A program made the position numbers and the translations under genes. Below are positions 26,360 to 35,348 of a stretch of DNA of 64,000 nt, piece after piece. Origin of the DNA: an uncultured Bacilli bacterium. GTDB taxonomy: Bacteria > Bacillota_I > Bacilli_A > RF39 > UBA660. Numbering within the stretch: the stretch's first letter is position 1; each line of letters opens with the position of its first letter. The stretch spans positions 1-64,000 of the forward strand of contig CAJUPN010000005.1 in the NCBI GenBank assembly GCA_910588195.1, given 5' to 3'. The notes under the pieces are model-generated. The model was not told where the DNA came from and ran no database searches. It saw only the letters and a program-made list of their open reading frames with translations.

Positions 26360-26611
26360 ATGAAAAAAGAGGAATTGTTAAAAAACATTGACAAAATTCA
26401 TACTACACTTAATGGTGTGAGTAGAATTAAAAAAAATCTTAATTTAGATGTTTTAGACATTGTTCAATATTGTAAAACTAAAGTTTTAGATGGAAATTGT
26501 GTTATATATAAAAAGGGTAAAAATTGGTACTGTGAAATAGATAATACTCGAATAACAATAAATTCTTTTAGTTTTACGATTATCACAGCACATTTAATAA
26601 ATAAAAGTTAA
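26360..26611 (+). CDS. DUF3781 domain protein
   Basis: An 83-residue protein that matches the DUF3781 pattern as I know it: a helical N-terminus (LLKNIDKIHTTLNGVSRIKK), a middle NLNLDVLDIVQYCK block, and a C-terminal ITINSFSFTIITAH strand. Function is unknown; small cytoplasmic proteins of this type are scattered in Firmicutes. The ATG at 26360 follows TTGGAGAG; a longer frame from 26315 overlaps the previous gene and lacks a ribosome binding site. It ends at a clear terminator. Confidence 0.65.
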   Translation: MKKEELLKNIDKIHTTLNGVSRIKKNLNLDVLDIVQYCKTKVLDGNCVIYKKGKNWYCEIDNTRITINSFSFTIITAHLINKS

Positions 26612-26634
26612 AAAGTTCGTGAGGAACTTTTTTT
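26611..26634 (+). terminator. Rho-independent terminator
   Basis: AAGTTC and GAACTT form a short stem around GTGAG, followed by seven T. Confidence 0.8.
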
Positions 26635-26764
26635 GTGGATAATTTGGGTAATTATTGTATAATATTTGTGTAAAGTACTTTATTTAATAATAAATTTACT
26701 AATAAATAATAATCGTGATATAATATGTTTAAGTAAAAACTTATTTTGAAGAAGGGATGATTTT

Positions 26765-27103
26765 ATGAAAAAGTATTTACCAAAAATAATAATAATTTTA
26801 TTGCAAATATTTGTATTGTATTTATTTCCATTTGCCTTTAAATATATTGATCAGATAATTGTAATTGTGGGAATATTCTTAGCTGTATTTGGACTTTCTA
26901 TGATGATTGTTATAGTTTCAAAAAATAAAATAAAATATTTTTATTCTATATTAGTTTCTATAATGTATGTTACATCAATACCTCTTTTCTATAATGATTC
27001 TGCTTTTGGTAATGTTGTATGGTATTTTGCAATTTCATCTGGTGGTTTATTATTAGGTTTCCTAATTGATAAATTTGTTGATTCTGTTTATAACAATAGG
27101 TAA
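26765..27103 (+). CDS. Small integral membrane protein, unknown
   Basis: A 112-residue protein made almost wholly of four hydrophobic segments (about 4-22, 28-50, 56-73 and 80-100) joined by short loops, with a basic N-terminus. GAAGGGATG precedes the ATG. No family is recognised. It ends 7 bases before the deacylase gene, so the two may share a transcript without a functional link. Confidence 0.55.
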   Translation: MKKYLPKIIIILLQIFVLYLFPFAFKYIDQIIVIVGIFLAVFGLSMMIVIVSKNKIKYFYSILVSIMYVTSIPLFYNDSAFGNVVWYFAISSGGLLLGFLIDKFVDSVYNNR

Positions 27104-27110
27104 ATTATAA

Positions 27111-27599
27111 ATGAATAAAAAAGTAGATATTTATGAATATTTAAATGCTAATAATATTTGGTATGAAAAAATCAATCATGAAGCTGTCTATAACATGGAT
27201 GAATTATCAAAGATTGATATCCCTTACTTTGATGTTATAGCTAAAAATCTTTTTATAAGAGATGATAAAAAAAGAAATTATTATTTGATTACACTTAAAG
27301 GAAATAAAAAAATAAATTTAAAAGAGTTTAGAAAAAGTCAGAACACTCGAGCATTAAGTTTTGCTAGTGAAGAAGAATTGCAGGAAATTATGAGTTTAAC
27401 AGCTGGTTCGGTTAGTCCTTTTGGTTTATTAAATGATGAAAATCTATTAGTTCATTTTTATATAGATAAAGATTATGATGATAGTGTTATTGGGATTCAT
27501 CCGAATGATAATACAGAAACTATTATCTTAAAAGTAAAAGACTTAATTGAAATTATTGCAACTCATGGGAATGAAGTTAAAATACTTGAAATAAATTAG
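27111..27599 (+). CDS. ProX-type aminoacyl-tRNA deacylase
   Basis: A 162-residue YbaK/ProX-family protein. These hydrolyse mischarged tRNA (for example Ala- or Cys-tRNA-Pro) in trans. Recognisable parts are the N-terminal NHEAVYNMDEL block, AKNLFIRDDKKRNYYLITLKG (about 45-65, with the catalytic-type Lys45), and LTAGSVSPFGLLND (about 108-121), which forms the substrate pocket. Its length is typical of the ProX (PrdX) subgroup, not the shorter YbaK. The exact tRNA specificity is inferred. Confidence 0.82.
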   Translation: MNKKVDIYEYLNANNIWYEKINHEAVYNMDELSKIDIPYFDVIAKNLFIRDDKKRNYYLITLKGNKKINLKEFRKSQNTRALSFASEEELQEIMSLTAGSVSPFGLLNDENLLVHFYIDKDYDDSVIGIHPNDNTETIILKVKDLIEIIATHGNEVKILEIN

Positions 27600-27625
27600 A
27601 ACTTATTAATATAGGTTCTTTTTTT
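27598..27625 (+). terminator. Rho-independent terminator
   Basis: AGAAC and GTTCT form a short stem around an AT loop, with seven T after. The stem begins inside the stop codon. Confidence 0.65.
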
Positions 27626-27678
27626 GTTTACAAATAAAGATATTGAATGTAATATAGATTTTTGAGGAGACCTAATTT

Positions 27679-28368
27679 ATGAAAATATTTGTATACTTGG
27701 ATGAAAGTGGTTCAATCCATAAAAATAGTAGTACTAAGTATTTTGCAGTAGGTGGTTATTTTACTCTGGAAAGAGATAGACAAAAGATTATTTCGAGTTA
27801 TCGTGAAATAACTCATGAATATAAAAGTAAAAGGAATATTAAATTTAGTAAAGAAATAAAAGGAAGAGATATGAATTCTGCTTTAAAAGAAAAGATTCTA
27901 ACCGACTTACAAAGCATAGAATCATTTTATGGAATTGCAAAAGTTTTTGATAAAACCAAAATGCGAAAGGAAATTCTTAATTCTAATATATTTTATAATT
28001 ATGCTGTTAGGTTAATTTTTGATGATTGTATATTTCCACTTATTTCTTTTTCAAAAGTGAATGAACCGATTGAGTTTATTTTAAATTTAGATAATAGAAG
28101 TTTAGCTTTAAAAGATTTGTTTAGCTTAGAAGAATACTTGAATATAGAGTATTCTAAAGATTATTTTTTGTTTAGAGTAACTTATTTGGATTCTAAAATT
28201 AATTACTCAATTCAATTAGCAGATTTAATTGTTAATACGTTTTATAATTATTTTAATAATAAACATAATGTTGCTTCAGTTTATGATATCTTAATATTAA
28301 AAAAATTTAGAATAAGTACTTTTCCAGGTGGAAAAACTTTTGGAAGGAGATATAAAATTAAAATATGA
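27679..28368 (+). CDS. DUF3800 domain protein
   Basis: A 229-residue protein starting with the DUF3800 hallmark IFVYLDESGSIH (residues 3-14). It has the later acidic site SIQLADLIVN (about 176-185). The fold is thought to be RNase H-like, with Asp/Glu at a metal site, and a nuclease role has been suggested for the family. Members are often found in mobile or defence regions. Here it stands alone between a deacylase gene and tilS, with its own GAGGAG ribosome binding site. The biochemical role is unproven. Confidence 0.75.
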   Translation: MKIFVYLDESGSIHKNSSTKYFAVGGYFTLERDRQKIISSYREITHEYKSKRNIKFSKEIKGRDMNSALKEKILTDLQSIESFYGIAKVFDKTKMRKEILNSNIFYNYAVRLIFDDCIFPLISFSKVNEPIEFILNLDNRSLALKDLFSLEEYLNIEYSKDYFLFRVTYLDSKINYSIQLADLIVNTFYNYFNNKHNVASVYDILILKKFRISTFPGGKTFGRRYKIKI

Positions 28369-28408
28369 AAAGTTTATTATTATTAAAGTAAAGTGTACTC
28401 CTTTTTTC

Positions 28409-28437
28409 TTGTCAAATTCACATTCATAAGATATACT
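28409..28437 (+). promoter_or_regulatory. Sigma-A promoter of tilS-ftsH
   Basis: TTGTCA (28409-28414) and TATACT (28432-28437) are 17 bases apart. They lie about 25 bases before the tilS ATG, which has TTGAGGG as ribosome binding site. Confidence 0.7.
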
Positions 28438-28460
28438 ATGTATTGATTTGAGGGATATTT

Positions 28461-29786
28461 ATGGAAAGTGTGCTTAATTTTTTAAATTCTCTTGATTTAA
28501 AAGATGAAACTTTAGTTGTCGCATGTTCAGGTGGCAGTGATAGCATGTTTTTATTAGATTTACTTAATAATTTGGGGTACAAAGTTATATGTGCACACGT
28601 TAATCATAAAGTTAGAAAAGAAAGTAATCAAGAATACTTATTTGTTAAAAATTATTGTTTGCAACATGATATCATGTTTGAAGGAACAGAACTTACTGGT
28701 TTTGTTGGAGGTAATTTCGAACATTTTGCAAGGAACTATCGATATTCTTTTTTTGAAAGTATTTTGAAAAAATATAAGGCGTCATATTTATTTACTGCTC
28801 ATCATGGAGATGATTTAGTTGAGACAATACTCATGCGTATGGTTAGAGGTTCTTCTTTAAAAGGTTATAAAGGTTTTTCTAAAATTAGTAAAAGAGATAA
28901 CTATTTTATAGTTAGACCGTTGATATATTTAACTAAAAAGTATATTGAAGATGAAGCAAAAAATAAAAATATAGAATATGTTATAGATAATAGTAATTTT
29001 GCTGATGATTATACAAGAAATAGATTTAGACATAGGATTTTGCCACTTCTTAAAGAAGAAGATTTATTTGTACATGATAAGTTTTTAAAATTTAGTGAAG
29101 AACTGGATGAAACTTATGATTATATTACAAGAGTGACAGATGAGATAAAAAAAGAAATCTATGTTGATAACACATTAGATATTAACAAATTTGAATGTGT
29201 TGATATGTATATTAAAAAGAATGTAATAAATGAGATTTTTAGAGAGTTATATCCTGATAATTTATATTTAATAGATGGTAATCATATTGAAGAGATTTTT
29301 AAAGTTATTGAAAGTAATAAAAAGAATATAGAATTGCGATTACCAAATGAAATTACAGTTATTAAGGAATATAATAATCTATATTTTAATAAAAATTATG
29401 GGGAATCTCATTCTTATGACTTTGAATTGAGTGATAAAACAGTCCTTGGAGATTATATATTCTTATTTAGAGAAACTGATAATACTTCTAATAATGTTAT
29501 ACGTTTAAATTCTAATTCTATTAAGCTACCACTTCGAGTTAGAACTAGAGAAAATGCAGATAAAATGCAAGTTAAAAATTTAAATGGAAGTAAAAAAATA
29601 AATGATATTTTTATTGATAATAAAGTTCCTTTATCTAAAAGGAATAAGTGGCCCATTGTTGTTGATGCAAATAATACAATTTTGTGGCTACCGGCACTAA
29701 AAAAAAGCGAATTTGATATACCAAAAGGCTCTAATTATGATATAATAATAGAGTATCTTAAAAAAGGAGAGAAAGATTATGAATAA
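28461..29786 (+). CDS. tilS: tRNA(Ile)-lysidine synthase TilS
   Basis: A 441-residue PP-loop ATPase that modifies C34 of tRNA-Ile(CAU) to lysidine, so that the tRNA reads AUA and accepts Ile. The PP-loop is SGGSDS (residues 23-28). TAHHGDDLVETILMRMVRG (about 112-130) and the later DNSNFADDYTRNRFRH (about 176-191) are family hallmarks. The C-terminal domain binds the acceptor stem. AUA is a heavily used Ile codon in this AT-rich genome, so the enzyme should be essential. It overlaps ftsH by 8 bases. In Bacillus, hpt lies between these genes; here it is absent. Confidence 0.94.
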   Translation: MESVLNFLNSLDLKDETLVVACSGGSDSMFLLDLLNNLGYKVICAHVNHKVRKESNQEYLFVKNYCLQHDIMFEGTELTGFVGGNFEHFARNYRYSFFESILKKYKASYLFTAHHGDDLVETILMRMVRGSSLKGYKGFSKISKRDNYFIVRPLIYLTKKYIEDEAKNKNIEYVIDNSNFADDYTRNRFRHRILPLLKEEDLFVHDKFLKFSEELDETYDYITRVTDEIKKEIYVDNTLDINKFECVDMYIKKNVINEIFRELYPDNLYLIDGNHIEEIFKVIESNKKNIELRLPNEITVIKEYNNLYFNKNYGESHSYDFELSDKTVLGDYIFLFRETDNTSNNVIRLNSNSIKLPLRVRTRENADKMQVKNLNGSKKINDIFIDNKVPLSKRNKWPIVVDANNTILWLPALKKSEFDIPKGSNYDIIIEYLKKGEKDYE

Positions 29787-31749
29787 AAAGAGTAGAACTA
29801 GACAAGCTGTGCCATATGCTGTGCTTTTATTATTTATTATTGCAGTAATTATTATGGCAAATATTGGTGACTCAAAAGTTAATAATTTTACCTATGATGA
29901 ATTCTTAAATAAATTGAGTAATAATGAAGTTACAGAGATAACTACATCAGAAAGAGCAAGTTATGGAATTTACAGTATTACTGGTAAATTAAAAAACTAT
30001 GGTAAAAATGAATACTTTAAAGTTGATGCTCAGTTATCTGATAGTACGATAGAGACAATTGAAACTTATCAAGTAAATAATGAATTCAAATGGACAATTA
30101 AAAAGAATCCTGATGGAAATGGTGTTGTTGCAATTATTTTAGGACAAGTTTTACCAGTTGGTTTTATTTGTATGGTAGGTTTCTTCTTACTTAATAAACT
30201 TAGTGGTTCGAATAAATCTAGTATGGATTTTGGTAGAAGTAGAGCTAAGTTAAGCGAAGATGGTGGAAAGGTAAGATTTAAAGATGTTGCTGGACTTGAA
30301 GAAGAAAAAGAAGAAGTTGCTGAATTAATAGATTTCTTAAAAAATCCTAAAAAATTCCAAAAGTTAGGTGCAAGAATACCTAAGGGTGTATTATTAGTAG
30401 GTCCTCCAGGAACAGGTAAAACATTACTTGCAAAAGCAGTTGCTGGGGAAGCTAATGTTCCATTTTACTATATAAGTGGTTCTGATTTTGTTGAATTATT
30501 TGTTGGTGTTGGTGCAAGTCGTGTTAGAGATATGTTTAAACAAGCTAAACATACAGCTCCATGTTTAATATTTATAGATGAAATTGATGCTGTTGGTCGT
30601 CAAAGAGGTGCTGGTTTAGGTGGTGGACATGATGAAAGAGAACAAACATTAAACCAATTACTTACTGAAATGGATGGATTTGGAGCAAATGAAGGAATTA
30701 TTATCATAGCTGCTACAAATAGACCTGATGTATTAGATCCAGCATTACTTCGTCCAGGAAGATTTGATAGACAAGTTACTGTTAGTTTACCAGATCAAAA
30801 GGAAAGACTTGCTATATTAAAAGTTCATGCTAAAGACAAGACGTTTGATTCAAATGTAAATTTGGAAAATTTATCAAAACGTACTCCAGGGTTTAGTGGA
30901 GCAGATTTAGAGAATTTACTTAATGAAGCAGCATTACTTACAGTAAGAGCAGATAAAACTAAAATAACTATGACAGAAATTGATGAAGCAACTGATCGTG
31001 TTATTATGGGTCCTGCTAAAAAGACTAGAAAAATTACTGATGATGAGAAAAGACTTATTGCTACTCATGAATCAGGACATGCTGTTGTTGGATTAAAACT
31101 TAAAGATGCTCAAGACGTTCATAAAATAACTATTATTCCAAGAGGGCAAGCTGGTGGTTATACTATGATGCTTCCTACTGAGGAAAAGATGGCTATAAAT
31201 ACAAGAAAAGAGCTTATAGCTCAAATTACTGGTCTTCTTGGTGGTAGGGTTGCTGAGGAATTATTCTTAGGTGAAGTTACAACTGGAGCTAGTGATGACT
31301 TTAAAAGAGCTACTAAGATTGCTCGTGCAATGGTTACAGAATTTGGTATGTCAGATTTAGGACCAATTCAATTAGAAGATCGAAATGAAGGAGTATTCTT
31401 AGGAAGAGATTATAATAAGTCTAAGAATTTCTCAGATGCAGTTGCATTAGAAATAGATAAAGAAGTTAGAAAGATAATTGATGAATGTTATAAAGAAACT
31501 ACAAGAATTTTAAAAGAAAATAAAAAGTTAGTGACTTTAATTACAGAGGCGTTAATTGAAAGAGAAACTATTACTAAAGAAGAAATTGATGAATTAATTT
31601 CTACTGGTAAGATAACTGATAAATCTGAAAGTGCAAAAGATGATAAGAAAAATTTAAAAGATCAAGCAAAAGAATTAGGTATTAAAGGTTATAGCAAAAT
31701 GTCTAAAGAGGAGCTTGAGGAAGCTATTAAAAATTCTACTGAAAAGTAG
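29779..31749 (+). CDS. ftsH: ATP-dependent zinc metalloprotease FtsH with SAP-like tail
   Basis: A 656-residue membrane AAA+ protease that degrades membrane and short-lived proteins. Two N-terminal helices (about 9-27 and 110-132) flank an extracellular domain. The AAA module has Walker A GPPGTGKT (208-215), Walker B IFIDEIDAVG and the second region of homology. The zinc protease site is HESGH (His430-His434). Unusually, the C-terminus (about residues 615-656) carries a module, QAKELGIKGYSKMSKEELEE, of the SAP or Rho-N kind that often binds nucleic acid. AAAGGAG precedes the ATG inside the tilS end. Confidence 0.95.
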   Translation: MNKKSRTRQAVPYAVLLLFIIAVIIMANIGDSKVNNFTYDEFLNKLSNNEVTEITTSERASYGIYSITGKLKNYGKNEYFKVDAQLSDSTIETIETYQVNNEFKWTIKKNPDGNGVVAIILGQVLPVGFICMVGFFLLNKLSGSNKSSMDFGRSRAKLSEDGGKVRFKDVAGLEEEKEEVAELIDFLKNPKKFQKLGARIPKGVLLVGPPGTGKTLLAKAVAGEANVPFYYISGSDFVELFVGVGASRVRDMFKQAKHTAPCLIFIDEIDAVGRQRGAGLGGGHDEREQTLNQLLTEMDGFGANEGIIIIAATNRPDVLDPALLRPGRFDRQVTVSLPDQKERLAILKVHAKDKTFDSNVNLENLSKRTPGFSGADLENLLNEAALLTVRADKTKITMTEIDEATDRVIMGPAKKTRKITDDEKRLIATHESGHAVVGLKLKDAQDVHKITIIPRGQAGGYTMMLPTEEKMAINTRKELIAQITGLLGGRVAEELFLGEVTTGASDDFKRATKIARAMVTEFGMSDLGPIQLEDRNEGVFLGRDYNKSKNFSDAVALEIDKEVRKIIDECYKETTRILKENKKLVTLITEALIERETITKEEIDELISTGKITDKSESAKDDKKNLKDQAKELGIKGYSKMSKEELEEAIKNSTEK

Positions 31750-31757
31750 AATTTTTT
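31731..31757 (+). terminator. Terminator overlapping the ftsH stop codon
   Basis: AAATTCTACT (31731-31740) pairs with AGTAGAATTT (31745-31754) around GAAA, then a T-run. The stem includes the last ftsH codons and its TAG. Confidence 0.85.
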
Positions 31758-31785
31758 ATGTTATAATTTATAGTAGGTGAGTATC

Positions 31786-32556
31786 ATGAATGATAAGGGG
31801 AATAAAAGTGCTAGATCATATATAGCTGTTGTTATTATTTTAATTTGTGCACTTATTTTTATATTTTATTTATTAGAGTCAGAAAAAGATAAGTTTAAAG
31901 CTAAACCTATGACTGAAAAAGTAACCAAAGCAGTGAATACTGTTCAAACTCAAGAAGGGGAAACTACTACAACGACAATTTTAGTAGATAATAATGAAGG
32001 AGTTACTACTCCTATCAATGTAGAGCCAGTTTCTAACTTTCAATCTAATTTAAGAGAGATTATTGGGGATTTAGGTTTTTTTGGGAATTATAATGTAACA
32101 ACATTTTATCATGGAGTAGAGTTTACTTTTAAATGTACTAGTTATAGCGAAGAACTTGGTGAATGTAGTGCAGGTAGTGCTCTTATGAAAATAAATGATG
32201 CTCTTTATCCTTTATATACTTATAATGAAGAAAATGGTAATTATTTGTTGAGAGGGGAAGATTATTATATTCTTCTTAATGATGATTTTGTTCTTTTATA
32301 TGCAGGCTCAACTTCAACTTCTAGTGGGGAAGCCCGTATATTTGATAATAGAGGAGTTCAAATTGGAACATTAAAAAATACTTTAACTTCTTATAAAGTA
32401 AATGATAGAATTTATAATAAACTTTATCCTAATATAGAGGATGGTGTTATTTACTATTATTCTTGTGATAATAATACGGTTGTAATTAAATCTTCTGTTT
32501 TAGGCAATTATGATACCCAAGAAATTTTAGAGACAATTGAGGGTAGTTGTTATTAG
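31786..32556 (+). CDS. Membrane-anchored extracellular protein, unknown
   Basis: A 256-residue protein with a single transmembrane segment (about 11-30) and an outward domain. A Thr/Val-rich linker (about 45-75) is followed by a compact region of about 170 residues with several Cys (for example SYSEELGECSAG and YYSCDNNT), which could form disulphides. The ATG at 31786 is chosen because TAGGTGAG precedes it. A TATAAT box at 31762-31767 gives it its own promoter right after the ftsH terminator. The family is not recognised. It has the same Thr-linker style as the lipoprotein at 13240. Confidence 0.6.
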   Translation: MNDKGNKSARSYIAVVIILICALIFIFYLLESEKDKFKAKPMTEKVTKAVNTVQTQEGETTTTTILVDNNEGVTTPINVEPVSNFQSNLREIIGDLGFFGNYNVTTFYHGVEFTFKCTSYSEELGECSAGSALMKINDALYPLYTYNEENGNYLLRGEDYYILLNDDFVLLYAGSTSTSSGEARIFDNRGVQIGTLKNTLTSYKVNDRIYNKLYPNIEDGVIYYYSCDNNTVVIKSSVLGNYDTQEILETIEGSCY

Positions 32557-32634
32557 TAATTATTTTATTTATTTTTAGGTATTTTATGATATAATTTAGT
32601 ATGTAGACAAAATATAATGAAAGCAGTGGTTTAT

Positions 32635-33420
32635 ATGGCAAAAGTAATATCTTTGGTTAATCAAAAAGGTGGTGTAGGAAAGACTACAACAAGTATTAAC
32701 TTGTCAGCTTCTTTAGGTAAACTAGGGAAGAAAACTCTTTTAGTAGATTTAGATCCACAAGGAAATACTTCCACTGGACTTGGAATTAACAAAAGTGATA
32801 TTACTTCTAGTATATATGATTGTTTAAATGGGAGTACTCCCGCAAAAGATGCAATTATTAAGACAAAATTTACAAATCTTTATATAATGCCAGCAACTAT
32901 AAACCTAGCTGGTATAGATATTGAGTTACTTGAAATGACGCATGATAATTCGGATTTTAAAATGAATGAACAATTAAGAAATGTTATTGAACCTATTAAA
33001 GAAAAGTTTGATTATATTATAATAGATTGTCCACCTAGTTTAGGACTTTTAACAACTAATGCTTTAGTAGCCAGTGATTCCGTTATAATTCCAGTGCAAT
33101 GTGAATTCTTTGCGTTAGAGGGAATAACTCAGCTTTTAAATACAATAATTATGACACAAACAAGATTAAATCCTCGTTTACAAATAGAAGGAGTTCTACT
33201 AACTTTATTAGATTCTAGAACTAATTTAGGATTAGAGGTTGTTGAAGAAGTGCGTAAGTTCTTTAATGAAAAAGTTTTTAATACGATTATTCCAAGATTA
33301 ATAAGATTAGTAGAAGCTCCTTCCCATGGAGAGCCAATAAATGAGTATGATCCAACAAGCCGTGCAGCTGAAGCATACAATAATTTGGCTAAAGAAGTAA
33401 TAGATAGAGATAAAGAATAG
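32635..33420 (+). CDS. parA: Chromosome partitioning ATPase ParA/Soj
   Basis: A 261-residue deviant Walker ATPase that works with ParB to segregate the chromosome origin. The N-terminus VISLVNQKGGVGKTTTSIN has the deviant Walker A with both Lys residues. VDLDPQGN, DYIIIDCPPSLG and the Soj-type C-terminal VLLTLLDSRTNLG block follow. The length is that of chromosomal Soj (about 250-260). The ATG at 32635 fits the family start; a longer in-frame ATG at 32617 adds six residues. parB follows after 33 bases with GGAGGTGA. Confidence 0.93.
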   Translation: MAKVISLVNQKGGVGKTTTSINLSASLGKLGKKTLLVDLDPQGNTSTGLGINKSDITSSIYDCLNGSTPAKDAIIKTKFTNLYIMPATINLAGIDIELLEMTHDNSDFKMNEQLRNVIEPIKEKFDYIIIDCPPSLGLLTTNALVASDSVIIPVQCEFFALEGITQLLNTIIMTQTRLNPRLQIEGVLLTLLDSRTNLGLEVVEEVRKFFNEKVFNTIIPRLIRLVEAPSHGEPINEYDPTSRAAEAYNNLAKEVIDRDKE

Positions 33421-33453
33421 ATAATATTTATTTCCTTATATGGAGGTGAAATA

Positions 33454-34344
33454 ATGACACAAAATAATAATAGAAAAGCTTTGGGAAAAGGATTAGAACA
33501 ATTATTTAACAGTGAACAATTAGATTTTTCAAATTTTGAAAAAGAAATTGTTACTTCTACTCCCGAGTCTGAAGTTAAAGATATACCTATAGATGAAATA
33601 AGAAGTAATCCGTATCAGCCAAGAGTTCATTTTGATGAAGATGCTCTTCAAGAACTTGCAGATTCAATTAAGACTCATGGAGTGTTTGAACCAATAATAG
33701 TAAAAAAAAGTATAAAAGGATATGAACTTGTTGCAGGTGAAAGAAGAACGAAAGCATCTAAGCTTGCTGGACTAGATACTATTCCTGCTATTGTTAAAGA
33801 TTTTGATGATCAAGCAATGATGGAGATAGCTTTACTAGAAAATATTCAAAGAGAAAATTTGAGTCCGATAGAGGAAGCTCAAGCTTATAAAAATTTTATG
33901 ATAAAGACAAATATGACTCAAGAAGAAATTGCGAGACGCTTCGGTAAGAGTAGAAGTCATATTACTAATTTATTAGGCCTTTTAAGTTTGCCAAGTGATG
34001 TTCAAGAAGATTTAATTACTGGTAAAATTTCAATGAGTCATGCTCGTGTTTTATCAAAATTAGAGAGTGAAGATGCAATAAAAGAGTTAAGTGCTAAAAT
34101 AAAAAACGAAGGCATCAGTGTTCGTACTTTAGAAGATATTTCTAAAGATACTGATACTTTAAAAAGAAAACATACAATAAAAATTAAGGAAGTACCTACG
34201 AGACATCGAATTTATGAGAATACAATGAGAGAAGCTATTGGAACAAAAGTAACAATTAGTTCTAATAAAATTACTATTCCTTTTGACAGTGGTTCAGATT
34301 TAGATCGTATAATGGAGATATTAAATATAGAAATAGGTGAATAA
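33454..34344 (+). CDS. parB: Chromosome partitioning protein ParB/Spo0J
   Basis: A 296-residue ParB. The N-terminal CTPase/nuclease-like fold contains IRSNPYQPRVHFD, the box YELVAGERRTKASKLAG (about 89-105) and ALLENIQRENLSPIEEA (about 127-143). A helix-turn-helix (MTQEEIARRFGKSRSHITNLLGL, about 154-176) reads parS sites, and a C-terminal dimer domain follows. It forms the partition complex near the origin with ParA. The N-terminal GKGLEQLF motif, which stimulates ParA, is present. No parS was recognised by eye in the window. Confidence 0.94.
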   Translation: MTQNNNRKALGKGLEQLFNSEQLDFSNFEKEIVTSTPESEVKDIPIDEIRSNPYQPRVHFDEDALQELADSIKTHGVFEPIIVKKSIKGYELVAGERRTKASKLAGLDTIPAIVKDFDDQAMMEIALLENIQRENLSPIEEAQAYKNFMIKTNMTQEEIARRFGKSRSHITNLLGLLSLPSDVQEDLITGKISMSHARVLSKLESEDAIKELSAKIKNEGISVRTLEDISKDTDTLKRKHTIKIKEVPTRHRIYENTMREAIGTKVTISSNKITIPFDSGSDLDRIMEILNIEIGE

Positions 34345-34345
34345 T

Positions 34346-35167
34346 ATGACAGAATTTGAAGCTATAATACAAGCTATAACAAAAATAGTTTTATCATATA
34401 AATTTTATGTACCAGTCTTAACTATTTGTTTAACTTTTTTGATTATTAGAATTTCTGCTCGTGTTGTAAAAAAACTTGTTAATAAAGATTCTAAATCTAT
34501 AGAGGTTAAGAAAAGAAATACAATAGTAGCTTTAGGAGAAAATATTTTAAAATATTTCTTTATAATAGTGGCATGTTTAATTATACTTTCTGTTTGGGGA
34601 GTAGATATTACTAGTTTTGTTACTGGACTTGGAATTCTTGGAGTAGTAGGCGGTTTAGCAATTCAAGATGCTTTAAAAGATATTATAGCAGGAATTAATA
34701 TTATAATGGATAACTATTTTGTAGTTGGAGACATCGTAAAATTAAATGATTTTACTGGAGAAGTAATTGAGTTTGGTCTTAAAAACACCAAAATAAAAAA
34801 TGTTGATGGAGTTGTTTTAGTTGTTTCAAATCGTGAGATTGCTTCTGTCTATAATCTAAGTCAAAAGAGTTCATCGGTTGCTATTACTGTACCAGTTGCT
34901 TATGAAGAAAAAGAAGAGAAAGTTGCTAAAATTTTAGAAGGTGTATGTAAGCAGGTAGATGAACTTAAACTTACAACTAAATCAACAGAATATTTAGGAA
35001 TTGATTCTTTAGGAGATTCTTCTGTTAATTATTTGCTTCGTGCTTATTGTAAAGCAGGAGATCAACACGAATTAAAAAGAAAAATATTAGGTTTAGTTAA
35101 GAGAGAATTGGATAAGAAAAATGTTAAAATACCTTATCCTCAAATAGAGGTTCATAATGGAAAATGA
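34346..35167 (+). CDS. mscS: Small mechanosensitive channel, MscS family
   Basis: A 273-residue channel with three N-terminal transmembrane helices. The pore helix TM3 (VTGLGILGVVGGLAIQDALKD, about 93-115) is rich in Gly/Ala as needed for tight packing. The cytoplasmic beta domain (VVGDIVKLNDFTGEVIEFGL) follows. It opens under membrane tension to release solutes in osmotic downshock. The ATG at 34346 follows AGGTG and lies one base after the parB stop. Its end overlaps the DUF951 gene by 11 bases. The parA-parB-mscS-DUF951 order is common in Firmicutes, where ychF usually comes next; here it does not. Confidence 0.92.
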   Translation: MTEFEAIIQAITKIVLSYKFYVPVLTICLTFLIIRISARVVKKLVNKDSKSIEVKKRNTIVALGENILKYFFIIVACLIILSVWGVDITSFVTGLGILGVVGGLAIQDALKDIIAGINIIMDNYFVVGDIVKLNDFTGEVIEFGLKNTKIKNVDGVVLVVSNREIASVYNLSQKSSSVAITVPVAYEEKEEKVAKILEGVCKQVDELKLTTKSTEYLGIDSLGDSSVNYLLRAYCKAGDQHELKRKILGLVKRELDKKNVKIPYPQIEVHNGK

Positions 35168-35348
35168 TTTTAAATTAAATGATAAAGTAATTATGAAAAA
35201 GCCTCATGCTTGTGGAACTAATGAATGGATTATTACAAGAATGGGTGTTGATGTTAAAATCAAATGTATTAAGTGTAATCGTGAGATTATGATGGATAGA
35301 CTAGAGTTTAAGAAAAAGTTAAAAGGAGTCATAGATGAAAAAATTTAA
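35157..35348 (+). CDS. DUF951 family protein
   Basis: A 63-residue protein with the DUF951 pattern KVIMKKPHACGTNEWIITRM (about 10-29) and a CIKCNREIMM zinc-type knuckle (about 37-46). It has an SH3-like small fold in the family, and its function is unknown. It starts inside the end of mscS and overlaps the start of the AbgT-like transporter gene, so all three are likely in one transcript. Confidence 0.85.
   Translation: MENDFKLNDKVIMKKPHACGTNEWIITRMGVDVKIKCIKCNREIMMDRLEFKKKLKGVIDEKI

Noticed and set aside
33454..34344. parS sites near parB
   Set aside because: No copy of the TGTTTCACGTGAAACA-type palindrome was recognised in the region.
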